Shown piece after piece: positions 21,401 to 33,560 of a stretch of DNA of 64,000 nucleotides. The notes beneath the pieces were generated by a model. It made no database searches, was not told the DNA's origin, and saw nothing but the letters and a program-made list of their open reading frames with translations. Location: NCBI GenBank assembly GCA_017506865.1, contig JAFCMP010000552.1:496001-560000 (forward strand), given 5' to 3'. Source of the DNA: Tribonema minus (lineage: Eukaryota > Sar > Xanthophyceae > Tribonematales > Tribonemataceae). The translations under genes and the position numbers were made by a program. Positions within the stretch are counted from its first letter, which is position 1; each line of letters begins with the position of its first letter.

Positions 21401-23514
21401 TCACTGCATGGAAACGCTGTACGTCTACCTTTCCTTGGTTGCGTGTTTGTTGCTCCGCTGCAAGTTGATCTAGTCAATCATGTGTTTGTTGAAACGGGTC
21501 ATCTCAGGCATCACTTGTGATGATACCAGCGGCGATCGTGTGCGTGTCGCACATTGCATGTCATGTTAGCGCGCACTTATTGTAATTCTCATTTCTACAG
21601 AACAAGTTTTGGAATACAGAGCATCCAGTAAGTGGGAGCGTGTTGAAGATGAAGTTGCGCCACTCTGGCCATCTCCTTTGGGACTCTCCAAGACATTGGT
21701 CCTATGTACATATGTTCGGCTGTCTTTATGCAGTTACCACAGCGCGCTGACACGTGTACACCACCGAGCTTGCCATTCACGGCAGCAACAAACTCGTGCA
21801 GCAGCAGATCCCCTGCCCTCGTACTGAGGCATTTTCATATCATGTACTTTGAGGCTCGCGACGCTCGTCACTTTGCGGGTTCTGCTCAGTATGAACACTC
21901 CGACACCTGAAGCGACCTGCGTTAATAATGCACACAAGCTGCAAGACGCATGCTAACCCTAATGCGCACGTATTGTAGGGCGCCAGCCCCTCTCCCACCC
22001 TACCGCTAGGTTTGTGAATCAGCTTGCTTACTCACAGTGTGTGTGTCATGCGCCTGTTACAGAGGCAGCCTGCTCCGGCGCGCCTCGCGGCAGCTGCAGA
22101 GGTGAGAGAGATCATCTTTTACAGTCCTGCTACCAAGACAGCGCATGAGCGTCGCCATTTGCATCGCAGATGCAGATGCATGCACACAGCCATCTGTCGG
22201 TGAAGCAGCACTAACAGCATATATTTTTTGCGTAGCATTCGATTGCTTGTGCGCTGGTCCATTAGCGTTCTGTTCACAGTCTCTTGCCATGCGTTTGCCG
22301 TGTTCTCAGCCACTGCAGGAGGTTCTCGCGAGCCTGGCACCGACCTCTCGGGTGCCTGATGACGAACTCAAATCGACAGTGCAGTGTGCAGCTGCGCTAG
22401 CTGGCGCAAGTCGCAGCACCAGCTTGATGATCAGAGCGCAGCAGGCAGACACGAGCTGACAACGGCACAGGCGTGCCTGATGTTGCGGCAAGCCGCATTG
22501 TTGGCGGTGTCGGCCTGCTTGCTGCCCTGTCAGGCTGGTGCGTGCATAGACAAAAGCGCTGCCACAGCTAGCAGTCGAAACACGTGTGATGCGCCGGCGT
22601 CGCCGCACGTGTCGGCATCACACATTGCCATCGCATGCGCGTTATAGCAGAAGCGCACCTGCCAGGACTGCGGCTCACATGCTCACATGCCGCCCTTGTC
22701 GCGCACGTCGTCATGGCCCATGTGCACCAATTGCAATGGAGGCGCCACTGCTTGCGATGCAGGTGCAGCTTTTAGTGCCGTTGCTGTCATGCTCAGTTAC
22801 ACTGATCATCTTCAGATGCCTGATTTGAATCATCTATTCATGACATGCATTTCGGATTGCTGCATAAACAGCGCAGGTGTTTAAAACCCGTGACTTGCAT
22901 AGTGTCCAGTAAGAGTTGCTACGGCATCTGTCGGCTCTGGTCCTCTGCTCACTAGCACATGGCAATGGAGAGCATTGGTGGTGTAATGGGGCAAGGGCAT
23001 TGGCTTTGCACGTTGTCGCCAGCAAAATACACTTGCTTTCGATAGCGCTCACTCCTGTCAAGCCCATGGGCAGGATGTCCGAATTGTGGTGCCGCAAAGG
23101 CTATGCAACTCACGTGTTGGCTGGCGCTGTCAGCTCGAAATTGCGCACGGCCCTCCACCAACCGGCGTGTCCCTGTAGAACGGAGACCTCTGCCAGCTGG
23201 ACACGAAGTCCTGCTTACCGCAGCCAAGTGTCCTTACAGATTAATTCACTGCTCACACGCTGACAGTCCAGAAGGTCCTAGGTGCAGCCGCGCGCGATGC
23301 GCCACAGGCCAATAGGCGTGCGTTCTGAAGGGCCTGCTATCTGTACACCGCTTTGCGTGTTCACCCTTCCTGATCAGCACGCTTCGCTAGTTTACGTGAA
23401 ATCCCGCGCCCACTTCCAACACAGTTGCCGCTTTGCTTCGCCTTCCTGATCACGAGCACTCCACGTGAACCCACTTCAAACGCATGTTGAAGTTCAGATG
23501 GGGAAAAGCAATGC

Positions 23515-23563
<49 letters not shown>

Positions 23564-23601
23564 TGCACGATCTAGAGCTATCAGTCTTTCCTCGTCCTCC
23601 T
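21401..23601. other. Long intergenic stretch, no gene seen
   Basis: About 2.2 kb between the EsV-1-7 loci. It has no exon with coding-like composition and no family I recognise. GC content is lower than in the genes. TTGAAGTTCAG occurs near 23487. Confidence 0.45.
23515..23563. repeat. (GA)n microsatellite
   Basis: Nearly perfect GA dinucleotide run of about 49 bp, broken once by AAA, about 40 bp before duplication copy B. Confidence 0.95.
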
Positions 23602-25195
23602 GACGACAAGCTTTTCATTAGTCGTAGAGTGCAGGCTGCAAGCCGACGAACGCATCGATGAACTACGCGTTCAGAATAGGCTTTGTTACCGCGGCACGCG
23701 TACCGAAGCCAGCAGCGGTCTTCGCTGCACCTCGCTGTATAGGATGGCAGCGAACGGCCCTACCAACTGTGATCGTCGCGCCATTCAGGTTGCTGTCAAG
23801 CAGTCAGGGGCGGCCTGTGACCCGGCGAAGAGCCAGGACACCCTCGCTCGTCATGGGCACAGATACCCTGGAGCAGCTGGCTCATGCGGCATTGCAAAGA
23901 GTGATGGCCGCAGTGGACAGGATGAAGGCGGACAAAGCAATTTTTTTTCGGCGCCAGAAACAAGAAGCGCGTCGGCTTCAGATATAAGACGTGCGCCGGT
24001 GTCGACGAGAGGGGCATCCAGTGCGAAACGTGGCCGAGCTTCGGCGTGCTCGGAGGGAAGGCCACGCACTGCGCTGCGCACAAGACGCCGGACATGGTCG
24101 ACGTCAAGCACAAGAAGTGCGCCGGTGTCGACGAGGCGGGCGTCAATTGCACGAGGCGGCCGAGCTTCGGCATGCCCGGGGATGAGGCCGCCACGTACTG
24201 CGCCGTGCACAAGACGCCGGGCATGGTCAACGTCACGAACAAGAAGTGCGTCGGTGTGGACGAGGCGGGCGTCAAGTGCACGAGGCACCCGGTCTTCGGC
24301 GTGCCCGGGAATGAGGCCACACACTGCTCTGCGCACAAGACGCCGGGCATGGTCAATGTCGTGAGCAAGAAGTGCACTGGTGTGGACGAGAGTGGGCGCC
24401 GAGTGCACGAGGCTGGCGAGCTTCGGCGTGCCCGGGAGTAAGGTTCCCACGCACTGTGCCGCACACAAGACGCCGGGCATGGTAGACGTAAAGAACAAGC
24501 GGTGTGCTGGTGTCGACGAGGGGGGCGTCAAGTGCACGAAGCGGCCGACCTTCCGCATGCCCGGGGGTAAGGTCGCCACGCACTGCGCCACGCACAAATC
24601 GCCGGGCATGGTTGACGTCAAAAACAAGAAGTGCGTCGGCGTGGACGAGGCGGGCGCCAAGTGCACGAGGATACCGTCCTTCGGCATGCCCGGGGAAAAG
24701 GCCCCCACGCACTGCGCTGCGCACAAATCGCCGGGCATGGTCAACGTCAAGCACAAGAAGTGCGCCGGTGTGGACGAGGGGGGCGTCAAGTGCACGAGGC
24801 GGCCGACCTTCCGCGTGCCCGGGGGTAAGGCCACGCACTGCTCCGCGCACAAGACGGCGGGCATGGTCGACGTCCAAAGCCAGCAGTTCGCAAGGCTTGA
24901 AGGACACTAGGCGCTGCTGGAGACACGTCCTGCCAGCGTCATGGCACTTTGGCATGTCCCTGCAGGCGAGGTTCTAGGACCTGAGGCAGCCTGTGTCATG
25001 TTGGCAGCCTGCCTGCTAGAACAAGCTTTATGGCGCGGATGTCCGCAGCAGTCTGTGATCAGTGCCCTAGCGCCGCGTGCTGTTAGGTTGCTTGGGGTGC
25101 TGATTTTTATGTGTTTACACGCCCCCGTACCACCCCTCGTCCCCATGGAATATTTTTGTTCGAGCCCACAGTGGCTTCGTACTCTTCATTCCTAG
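23602..25195 (+). repeat. Segmental duplication, copy B (EsV-1-7 locus)
   Basis: Matches copy A from GACGACAAGCTTTTCATTAG through CACTAGGCGCTGCTGGAGAC and the downstream GGTTGCTTGGGGTGCTGA. Direct orientation, about 4.5 kb from copy A. Confidence 0.8.
23658..24910 (+). pseudogene. EsV-1-7 cysteine-rich repeat protein gene B, frame broken
   Basis: Paralogue of gene A with about seven to eight repeats of the same 43-aa C-x9-C-x15/16-C-x2-H-x12 type, ending GMVDVQSQQFARLEGH and TAG. The region before the repeats is conserved in both copies (TDTLEQ, then LQRVMAA and DRMKA). This suggests it is, or was, translated. Two breaks shift the frame: a run of eight T at 23941-23948, where copy A has mixed bases, and an extra base near 24390 (GACGAGAGTGGGCGCC). 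The ATG at 23658 opens 109 codons that end just past the T run. Either a pseudogene or homopolymer errors. Molecular role unknown; in brown algae one family member regulates early development. Confidence 0.75.
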
Positions 25196-27176
25196 GGACG
25201 AAGTCACTAGGTCGCCGTTTGCACATGGTGCAAAAGACCCTAAATTGCAACAACTTCTGAACTAGAATTTTCTTTCTCGTTCTTTGTGGTGTCATGATGT
25301 TAGTTATGATGATGATGCAACAGATCTGCAGCAGACCAGGTGTGTGATGCTGTGGGTAATTGGCTTTGTAAATCCTCAAAAGGATTAAGGCGAGGGACCC
25401 TTCAGGCAATAGCGTTCTTAGGTATGTTCGGCGCGCGTGCGATTCTTGCCTACCGATGCATTTTGGGTTGCTATTTTTGCGTTGACGGGTACGCGTACAT
25501 GCAAGTGTTCTCCAACCAGCGCGCTAGGGTCTTACACAGGAAGTAAAGTTGACCTTGAAGTTTGCGACAATGCATTAGTCATGGGGCAGGTGAAACCTCA
25601 AGAGCACTGGTGTCAACAACATGATCATGTGGCATGTGAGAGCAGCTGAGGCGCAGACCATGCACAGCAGGACGTGATAGCACACATCTGAAAGTGCCAG
25701 AGTAAGCCTTGGGGCATTCCTCTGGACGGTGTATGCACCTGATACTACATAAAGTGGTACCATCAAGTCTGGATCACTCTCCTTCTTGTGTGCGTGCCCT
25801 TGTGCGATCTGTTGCCTGACCTGCAGACCTCGACCAGTGGTATCATGGAGCTGCTGGCATACAAGCAACTGAGGTAGACTTGCTCAACATCATACACTCA
25901 TGACAAGACGTTGCGCCCTTGCTGCTGTGTACTGGTTGGTCAATGCATGCTGTCCTTGAGCACTGTGATGCATACAGAGTGCGCTTGCCCAATATGGTGC
26001 AAGTACCAACAAACAACAATGGTGGGCCGCATCTGCGCGGGATGGCATCGGCGCCGCTGCCGGCGCTGTCGCGCGCAATGGGCCGGCACGGCTTGCATCA
26101 GTTTGCGCATGAGCGAGTGAGTGCACCACACCAAACAGGCAAAGCCGCACATGTGTGCACTAAGCTCAACAAAGGTGTCACCTTGCAAATGCCATGCTCG
26201 CTGCAGATGGTGCGGCAAAGCAGCTGCAAAGTCACAAGCTCACAACAACGACCACTTATTGCTGAGGGATCTGTTGAATTACCATATGACTGCGTCATAC
26301 AACACAGATTGACAGCGCATGCAGGGAATGGGAGTGAATGGTATTCATTTACCAAGTGCGAATTGGGGTGTGTCATGCCGGATTCTCCGGAATTGCAGTC
26401 TATATCTGTGGATCATGCTGCCCCCCATGTGTTGTTGTGTGGCGGCTACCGTTGCCCGTTGTATGTGCTGATGACCAGGCTGCTTCATGGCAGAGCTGCT
26501 TCAATAGAGCAAACGTGCTCAAACCAATGTACTCATACCAATGCTGTCCTTGCAGGCCCTTTGTGCAGTGGTTTATACCTGTGCTTACGCACTTCACTAC
26601 ATATCGCTTCCAAACACGCACTCCTGTCTAGGGTGCAACACCTACATGGCTGCAAAGTCTGTGCGCCTGCCTGCGGCCTTAGGCACCCTTCAGAAGGCTA
26701 GCACCTCACCAGCAGCCAAGCTGTAAGTGTAAGCAGCTGGTCAACCTGAAAAACAGGGTGCTAACATGGTGACGTAGGCCGCGCTGCTGAGGCTGAGCAC
26801 TGCTGCAGAAGGCGTTCGCAGCGCTCCGCACAGCACCGACCATGGTCGCGTGCCACTGGCCCTCATGTGGTCGCTATGCAAGGCTGGCGGCAGCAGTGTC
26901 TTGATTGTGTGTAGAGGTCAACTGCAGGCGGACGGACCATCACCGGGTGCGTATAATGGCGACCTGCCGACTACTGCATCTGCCACGCCGACAGAAGCAG
27001 CAGCAGCAGCAGCAGCGGTAACTGCAGCAGCAACACTGGTCAGCGGAAGCGGCGGCAGCTGTGGACGGTGAAGCACTGGGAAAGGTGACACACTACCGCC
27101 GCAGCCGCCAGTGCTGCCGCTGCTGCTGCTGCCATCCAGATTGCATCATTGCATTGTCAACGCCGCCGCCACCACT

Positions 27177-27212
<36 letters not shown>

Positions 27213-27304
27213 GCTGCCGTGGCCGTTGCCACACCTTTGTGCTGCGGACTCACTGCCATCAAGATGGTGCTGCCTCTGGTGCTGCTGCCTGTTGAGCCCC
27301 CTTG
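25196..27304. other. Intergenic, no gene seen
   Basis: About 2.1 kb between EsV-1-7 gene B and the stop codon of the minus-strand HVA22-C2 gene. It contains a CAG-rich stretch near 26998-27040 and a CCG microsatellite at 27178-27209. No convincing exon. Confidence 0.45.
27178..27209. repeat. (CCG)n microsatellite
   Basis: Uninterrupted CCG triplets about 100 bp beyond the stop codon of the HVA22-C2 gene. Confidence 0.9.
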
Positions 27305-30300
27305 TCATCCCTTCACCATCAACTTCAAGTAAACCTCCCCGAACACTTCATTCGGCGGAACAGCGGCGGCAGCGTTCGCGGCAGCCGCGGCAGCGGCAGC
27401 GGCAGCATCAGAAGCGGCGGCGTCAGCAGCGCCGGCGCTGCGCTCTGCGGCGCGGCCACGCTGCTGCGGCTGCGGCGCCGCTGCCGCCGCCGCTGCCGCC
27501 GCCGCTGCTGCCCCCACTCTCCGCCGCCGCGGATCTTTGAGCTCGAACCAGCCCTCGTGCTGACTGCCGTCCATGAGCGCAGTGAGCGGAACGGTGAATT
27601 CACCGATGAACGGGTCGGGCCGCAGCGCGTCGTAGCTGAAAACTTCAACTTGAAGCCGCGTCCACGGCGCCTGCGGGTTCTTGTAGTCGCCCCTGTCGTT
27701 GATGTAGCCTGCAGGGAAGGGACGTGACATGGCGCAATAGTGTGTGAATGTTCAGCTGCCGCAGTGGCGCATGGTCCAGTCTTGGCTACCCAGCGGTGAC
27801 TGGTGTATGTATCAGGGCGATGCCGATACGAGAGCCGCGCATGGCGTAGAATCAGGCATGGTGTGTTGCAGGACAACATGCCAAAGCAGCCGGTTCAATG
27901 AATCGTATGACCTCCCCTCTTACACGAGCCACATGTGCACGCGGCTCTGACCCTCCAGGTGTGTTGCGGGCGTGAACGCATTGTACAGGTTTGGGTTAGG
28001 GTAAGGATGAGTAACAAGTACATACATACCACCTAAATCTGCCGCTCCAACACGGGTGCAGCCCCCAGGTCTGAGGGCTAGGGTTAGGGTTAGCCCCAGC
28101 TCCTGCGATCCCAGTACGGAGCGCACACCCTTCTGCCCGTGCCTTGCGCAAGCAAGCTCGATACAATACTCACACAAACGAGCTGCACGCAATGCGCGTC
28201 GGTGCAACTGCTTGCGCACCCCGAGCGCGCTCACCCCCCCTCCGCATGCAGCTCCGCCTTGTGCCAGCACAGCAAACTACGGTACCATCGAGGGAGACAT
28301 GCACAACTGCTTCTTGAAGTACTGTATCACTGCAATCATACATACATACACCCCCCCAGCGCGCTCACCTCCCTCAAGGTACTGAAGTGCTGTGTCACCG
28401 ACCACTAGAAATTGCTTGGACACTTACGCCAGCAGGTTTACTATTACGCAATGCACAGAAACATGCTTCAAGTATAATCACTTGAACTGTATACCTACAT
28501 ACATACGCCCCCAGCGCGCTCACCTCCCTCCAGATACAGTTCCAGCTCGTGCGCCCACTCCGGGAACCGCGTCCCCTTGCACACCCTGCTCTTGGTGCGG
28601 CAGTACAGCGCCCCCCCCTCCGTGCTCTCGCGCTGCGCGTGCTCTGGCGACAGGGGCACATGTGGGGCGTCGTCGCCGCCGTTTCGACTGCTGTAACTGC
28701 CGTTCGCCTCGCCGTCGTCATCCTGCAAATTGGATGGAGAGCGCATGCGCAAGTTGCCTCTGTTGAAATGTGTGTGGTCTTTCAGGAGGTGAACAGCGAA
28801 CCATCTGCCAGTTGTGGAGATAGGGGGTGGCTACCATGCCCTACGCACTCAGTGAAGCGCAATACCAGCCGTTGAAGATCGATGTGCTTTTAGGCTACGT
28901 CGCGTGACATGCGCGGAGCAAGCGCGTTCGGCCGGAGCAATAGTGCATAGCGGCGCGGCGTGGCGCAACATGCGCTGCCGAGCAGCTCAACATGACAGAA
29001 AGTGGCTAACGTTAGGGCTCGGGAGTTAAGTAGGGTTCAGATATGGCCAATCGTAGCCGCAGTCCATGCCTGCTGCTGCGCGGCGCGGCACTTTCATTCT
29101 GCTTGTAGTACCATCGTAAGGCTCTCGTAGCAACGACGGCGGACGGACCCTCTGATGATGTGGACCAGTTTGCTGCCACTGCGCGGCATGGCATTGGTGC
29201 CAGTGTCCACATCAGCCCTACGGCTTCGCCCTGCGCAATACATCAGCCAGCAGCATTCCAACCAGGGCGCACTGTAACGGGCAGGCAGCAGAGCGCTCAG
29301 CGCCTTCATCCGTAGCAACGCTCACCGTGCAGATGGAGGGGCGACGCCTGCGCAGCGCCGGCGGCGGCGACACGTCATCCGCCGCATCCAGCGTCTGCGC
29401 TGAGCCTGATCGCGACAGCGCCACTGCTGCCGCCGCCGGCCCCGCCTCTGCCGCAGCACCTGCGTCGGCGCCGTGCGCAACGACGGTGCCGGTGTCGCTG
29501 GCAGCATCATCGGCGACCTGCGCCAGCTCCGCGGCATCCGCCACCGTGGTGCCGCCGCGCGTGCTGCCGCCGCTGCTGCTGCCGCCGCTGCGGCCGCCTC
29601 CACCTACGCCGCCGCCGCCGCTGCCACCCTCAGGCGTTGCCTTGGCCGGCTGCAGGTCGCCAGTGCCCTCGTCGCCAGAGCCGTCCACACTGGCGTCATC
29701 GTGCAACTGCAGCAGCGCCGCGGTCCCGGTCTCGCTGAACGCGCGTGAGTGCTCCGCCGCCGCCGCCGCCGCGCCGGCGCCGCCGCCGCCGCCGCCGCCG
29801 CCGTCCGAGCGCGTGTGGCGGCGTGAGGGACTGAGGGAGCGCAGCAGGTCACGCACGCGCGTCGGGCTCAGATCCGGGCTGCGCAGCAGCGACGACATGC
29901 TGCGGCGCGCGCCCTCCTTGCGCAGCTCGCGCAGCACCGCCGCCGCGGGGCGCCTGAGGTGGAGCACGGCGTACGCGTTGCAGGCGCGCATTCCGCCGCC
30001 AACCCTCGTGCCGCTGCCGCCGCCGCCGCCGCCACTGCCGCTCTCGGTGCGACCCCTGCTGCTGCTGCTGCCGCTGCCGAAGGACCAGAAGCTGCTGCGG
30101 CCGCCGCCGCCGCCACCGCTGGCGGGGACCGTCAAATCGCGCGCGCGCACGACGTGCGCCACCACGTAGCGCGGCTCCAGCTCGTCCCACAGCGCCTGCA
30201 GCGCGGCGTACGCGCCTGCGCCGAAGCGCGCCTCGACGCCCCACGGCGACGGCAGCGCCGCCGCGACGGCCGCAGCGCCGCGCCGCCGCGCCGCCGCCGC

Positions 30301-31943
30301 GAGCGCCGCGAGGCGCGGGTCGCGCGAGAGGCGCGTGAGGTAGGCCTCGCCGGTGACGAAGGCGTCTGAGGCGGTGGCGCCATCAGCAGCGGCGGCGGCG
30401 CGGCCGCATGCGCGCGCTGCCAGGCGCTGAGCGCTGACAAAGGCGCGGTGGACGCGGCGGTAGACGAGGTCGGCGCCGCGGCCGAACATGAGGTACAGGA
30501 CGGCGGCGAGCTTGGCCTCGTAGTAGTGCGGCGCCCAGCTGAGGAGGACGTCCACGAAGCGCTCGAGGCTGGGGGGGGGGGGGGGGGCAGGGGGGGGGGG
30601 CTGGTATTGAGGCAGGGTGAGGCATGGGGTGGGGGTAGGGGGCACATTTGGGACCAGGGGACTGGGGACTACGAGCACATAGTGAAGTATGAACTTCAAC
30701 TGCCCGGGTACATAGGGGAGTGGTGGCGGACGAAACAGAGGGGCCCGCTCAGCAACACAGCTCACGTTAGAAGGAGGAGGGCGGGTAATGAGGGGGTGGG
30801 ATGATCAAGCGACGTTGGCATCAGATGCTGATCTGCCGGTTGCGGCAGTGCCCGCTCGTTTTTGTGCAGTCTGCTCACGGGGCATGTTAAAGTGTCGTGA
30901 GCACGCAAGCAAACCAAAGGCATGTCTACTTCAACAGGCAGATGTACATCAACAGGAGGCTCCACGGCGCTCGTGTGAGCGGCCAACATGGTGACGTCAA
31001 AGGCAAGCCCCCGGATGCATCGCCAGGGGGTGCGAAGGGTTAGATGACAAACACTACGGATTGACTACATAGAAAAGTACGGGCACTTATCCGGGGCCAC
31101 CTCTGCAGCACATGTGCATAATTGTCTCATACTCATGCGGCTACACAATTTCAAAGCGGTAGCCTCTACTGCCGACATGGGTTCTGCATGGCGGTAGCTG
31201 AGCCATGGCACACATAGCGATGAGTCACTGGGGAACACGTGTGTCTGGCAATTCCGCGTGCACCTTTGCGCGTGCTTGCCACTCCACCATTCACTCACTC
31301 TGCAACTTTCAAAGGTACATGATGCCAGATTCTGGCAACAACCTTGACATCAAGCCACCCTATGCAGCAACCCTACGCAGCATGTTCAAATTGGTGCCCC
31401 CTCTCACGTGAAGGACCCAGAATGATGATCCCGAAGGCGATCCACTGGCGGTCGTCGTCGCCGCCGGGCGTCTCCAACTGGTGACCCTAACCGTAACCCT
31501 AACCCTAACCTCAACCCTACCCCCTGACCCTAACCTCAACCCCACACGAAAAAACATGTCAAGCGGTGCCCCCTCTCACGTGAAGAAGCCGAACATGATG
31601 ATCCAGAAGGCGAGCCACTGGCGGTCGTCGTCGCCGCCGGGCGTCTCCACGGCGCGGACCGACTGCCACACGCCGACCACCGACACGAGCGCGTAGCTGA
31701 CGACCATCGCCGCCCACCCCGTGCCCGTGGGCTCGTTGACGCAGAACGTCGCGTGCGCGCCCGGCTCACCGCAGCGCGGCAGCTCGCGCACCGCGCGCGC
31801 GAGCGCGCCCGTGTTGCGCCGCAGCGCCTGCGTGTAGTGGTTGAACTCGAGGAAGCCGGGCTTGAGTTGGCACGAGGGGCGCGGGAAGCGCAGCTTCATG
31901 TAGCAGGGGCCCTCGGGGAGGCAAGAGCGCTGCTTCCAGCTGC

Positions 31944-31974
<31 letters not shown>

Positions 31975-33315
31975 CAAGATGTGTGGCGCATCTGGCACGA
32001 TGACATCAATTGAGTGCCATCTCGGCAGCTGCTTGACGAGGTCCTATGGACAGCTGTCGACTGACGCGCGCTGGAGGGGACGGAGGTAGGGGGTGCGGGA
32101 GAGCGCACACATGGATCGTCCGCCACCTATTACTGTGCTGCTGGTGTGCCGTGCTGTTGAGACAAGATGTTGGGGCTGTTTGCATGACTGGTGGGGGATG
32201 TACTGCTGGGCGCTGCTGCTGCGTGGCCGCTGGTGCAAGACATTGTTGCGCTTCGGATCTGCATGGAGCTGGTGCGACATGTCACTGAACGTCAAGTACT
32301 ACAAGCTCCGCTGCGCTGCACTGTAGGCCACGCCTGTTGCATGCGCATTTGCAGGGCGACATGCGCACGCAGACAGTGCAAGCCACATCTTGCCGTGACG
32401 GGGCCCAAAACTGACAGCCGCTGCAGACAGACCATGCCGACGCAACACGTCACTGCACCACGCTTCGAGCACCAGAAGCATGTTGTTTGCGCGTGCGTGC
32501 GCGACACAGCGAGGCCTGCCAGGGACAGCATCCTCTAAAGTCGAGCGCGCCCTGCAGTCATGTCATTGATCACTCACCTGTATAGGCACTGATCCACCTG
32601 AGCACTGATTCACCTGTATGAGCACTGATTCACCTTGAGCACGGATTCACCTGAGCACTATTTCACCTTATCGCTCGCTCACCTGTATGAGCACTGATTC
32701 ACCTCGCCGTACGCATCCGACGCGGGGCACATGCCCGCGGCGACGCACGGGTAGTGCGAGGACTCGCTCAGCGCGCGCTTGATGCGCTCGCACGTCTTGA
32801 TGCACCTCTGGAAGCGCCACAGGCAGATGGCAGAGCACTCTATGGCGTCGGGCGAGCCGTCCTCGAGGTGCAGCAGCAGGCTCGTGATGTTGTCGCAGAG
32901 GCCGCACTGGCCGCCTTTGCCGGTGACCGTCATCAGCAGGTTGCCGCCGATCTGCGGGGGAGTGGGAGTGGGAGAGTCTTTCGGCACTGTCGTGGCCACG
33001 GCGCATCATCGACACACACAGCGACACACAGGCCTTGCTACAGGGTCAAATCCCTCAACCCAGGGTCACAACAAACATGAAGCAAAATGTGAAGTTTGTG
33101 ACATGGCGAAAGTTGATGCTATATCCACCAGCAGGAGCCGCAGTGGCCAGGCCAGCAGCAACGAGTGTTGTCAACAGCTGCGGCAGGCGAAATAAGCCGC
33201 GTGTGACTTGGTGATCTGCGACTGCCCTTGCCTCTTTCCATTTTGTGAGATTGTCACTGATTCCCACCAGGAAAGCAAGCAACACCCATGGCGGCGGCAG
33301 TGGTGGCAGCCACAT
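27305..33315 (-). CDS. Signal peptide + saposin-like + HVA22/REEP (TB2/DP1) + C2 protein
   Basis: Exons right to left: 33315-33268 (MWLPPLPPPWVLLAFL), from 33177 (LLTTLVAAGLATAAPAGG, end uncertain), 32951-32703, 31939-31580, 30568-29326, 28722-28524, 27708-27305; about 870 aa. One small exon is probably missing between 32703 and 31939, because the phases do not join. Exons 1-2 make a signal peptide. Exon 3 looks like a saposin B fold (CGLCDNITSLLLHLEDG, IKTCERIKRALSES, YPCVAAGMC). Exon 4 has the first HVA22 membrane hairpin (ALVSVVGVWQSVRAVE, WLAFWIIMFGFFT). Exon 5 completes it with LSWAPHYYEAKLAAVLYLMF. C2 strands follow: YVVAHVVRARDLTV, NAYAVLHL, a Gly/Ser/Ala insert of over 250 aa, FPEWAHELELYL, RLQVEVFSYDAL and GEVYLKLMV. 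HVA22/REEP proteins shape ER tubules; C2 domains bind membranes. Confidence 0.82.
28205..28540 (-). repeat. Copies of an HVA22-C2 exon donor edge (~150 bp unit)
   Basis: CAGCGCGCTCACCTCCCTC at 28513-28531 holds the true donor (gene strand GAGGGAG/GTGAGCGCGC). Similar segments lie near 28220 and 28355, the latter with CATACATACA upstream as in the true copy. Confidence 0.75.
31385..31520 (-). repeat. Decayed donor-side copy of HVA22 exon plus CCCTAA tract
   Basis: CACTGGCGGTCGTCGTCGCC and neighbours near 31441 repeat the 3' part of the exon at 31580-31939, including the CTCTCACGTGAA donor edge. The copy is followed by CCCTAACCCTAACCCTAACC at about 31495. Confidence 0.85.
31944..31971. repeat. 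Poly-G run of 28 bases at an acceptor
   Basis: On the minus strand it is a C28 tract ending in GCAG, directly at the acceptor of the exon that ends at 31939. Confidence 0.95.
32565..32702 (-). repeat. Array of ~20-nt donor-like units
   Basis: Downstream of the saposin exon donor, the minus strand repeats GTGAATCAGTGCTCATACAG or shorter forms about seven times, each starting with GTGA and ending in AG. The first unit is the true donor at 32703/32702. Confidence 0.85.
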
Positions 33316-33431
33316 GCTGCCAACAGCGAGTTATAAAAAAAACGAACCCCAAGCAACTGGTTGAGGTTTGAGGTTGAGAAGTTTGAACTTCCGATCATCA
33401 TCTGGAGCAGAACAGGGGACTGCTGCTAGCG
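33316..33431. promoter_or_regulatory. Shared divergent promoter, HVA22-C2 / SLC25 carrier
   Basis: Only 116 bp separates the two start codons. It has an A-rich stretch (TATAAAAAAAACG near 33333) and GAAGTTTGAACTTCC near 33378, a near-perfect inverted repeat of the recurrent GAAGTT/AACTTC motif. Confidence 0.55.
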
Positions 33432-33529
33432 ATGTCTACTTGTGCATCAGACAGCAGTGCCGCTGTGGATACGCATAGCTTCCAGCGCCAAGAGCCACAA
33501 CAGGCCCTGCACCAGCAGCAAAGCCAGCA

Positions 33530-33560
<31 letters not shown>

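Noticed and set aside
19166..24910. Integrated algal virus
   Set aside because: EsV-1-7 repeats are named after a virus, but they are common in algal nuclear genomes. No capsid, polymerase or other viral genes are present, and flanking genes are ordinary nuclear genes.
29218..29325. Read-through of the large HVA22-C2 exon to a stop at 29218
   Set aside because: A GTGAGC donor at 29326 in the right phase joins the remaining C2 strands in 28722-28524 and 27708-27305; read-through would truncate the C2 domain.
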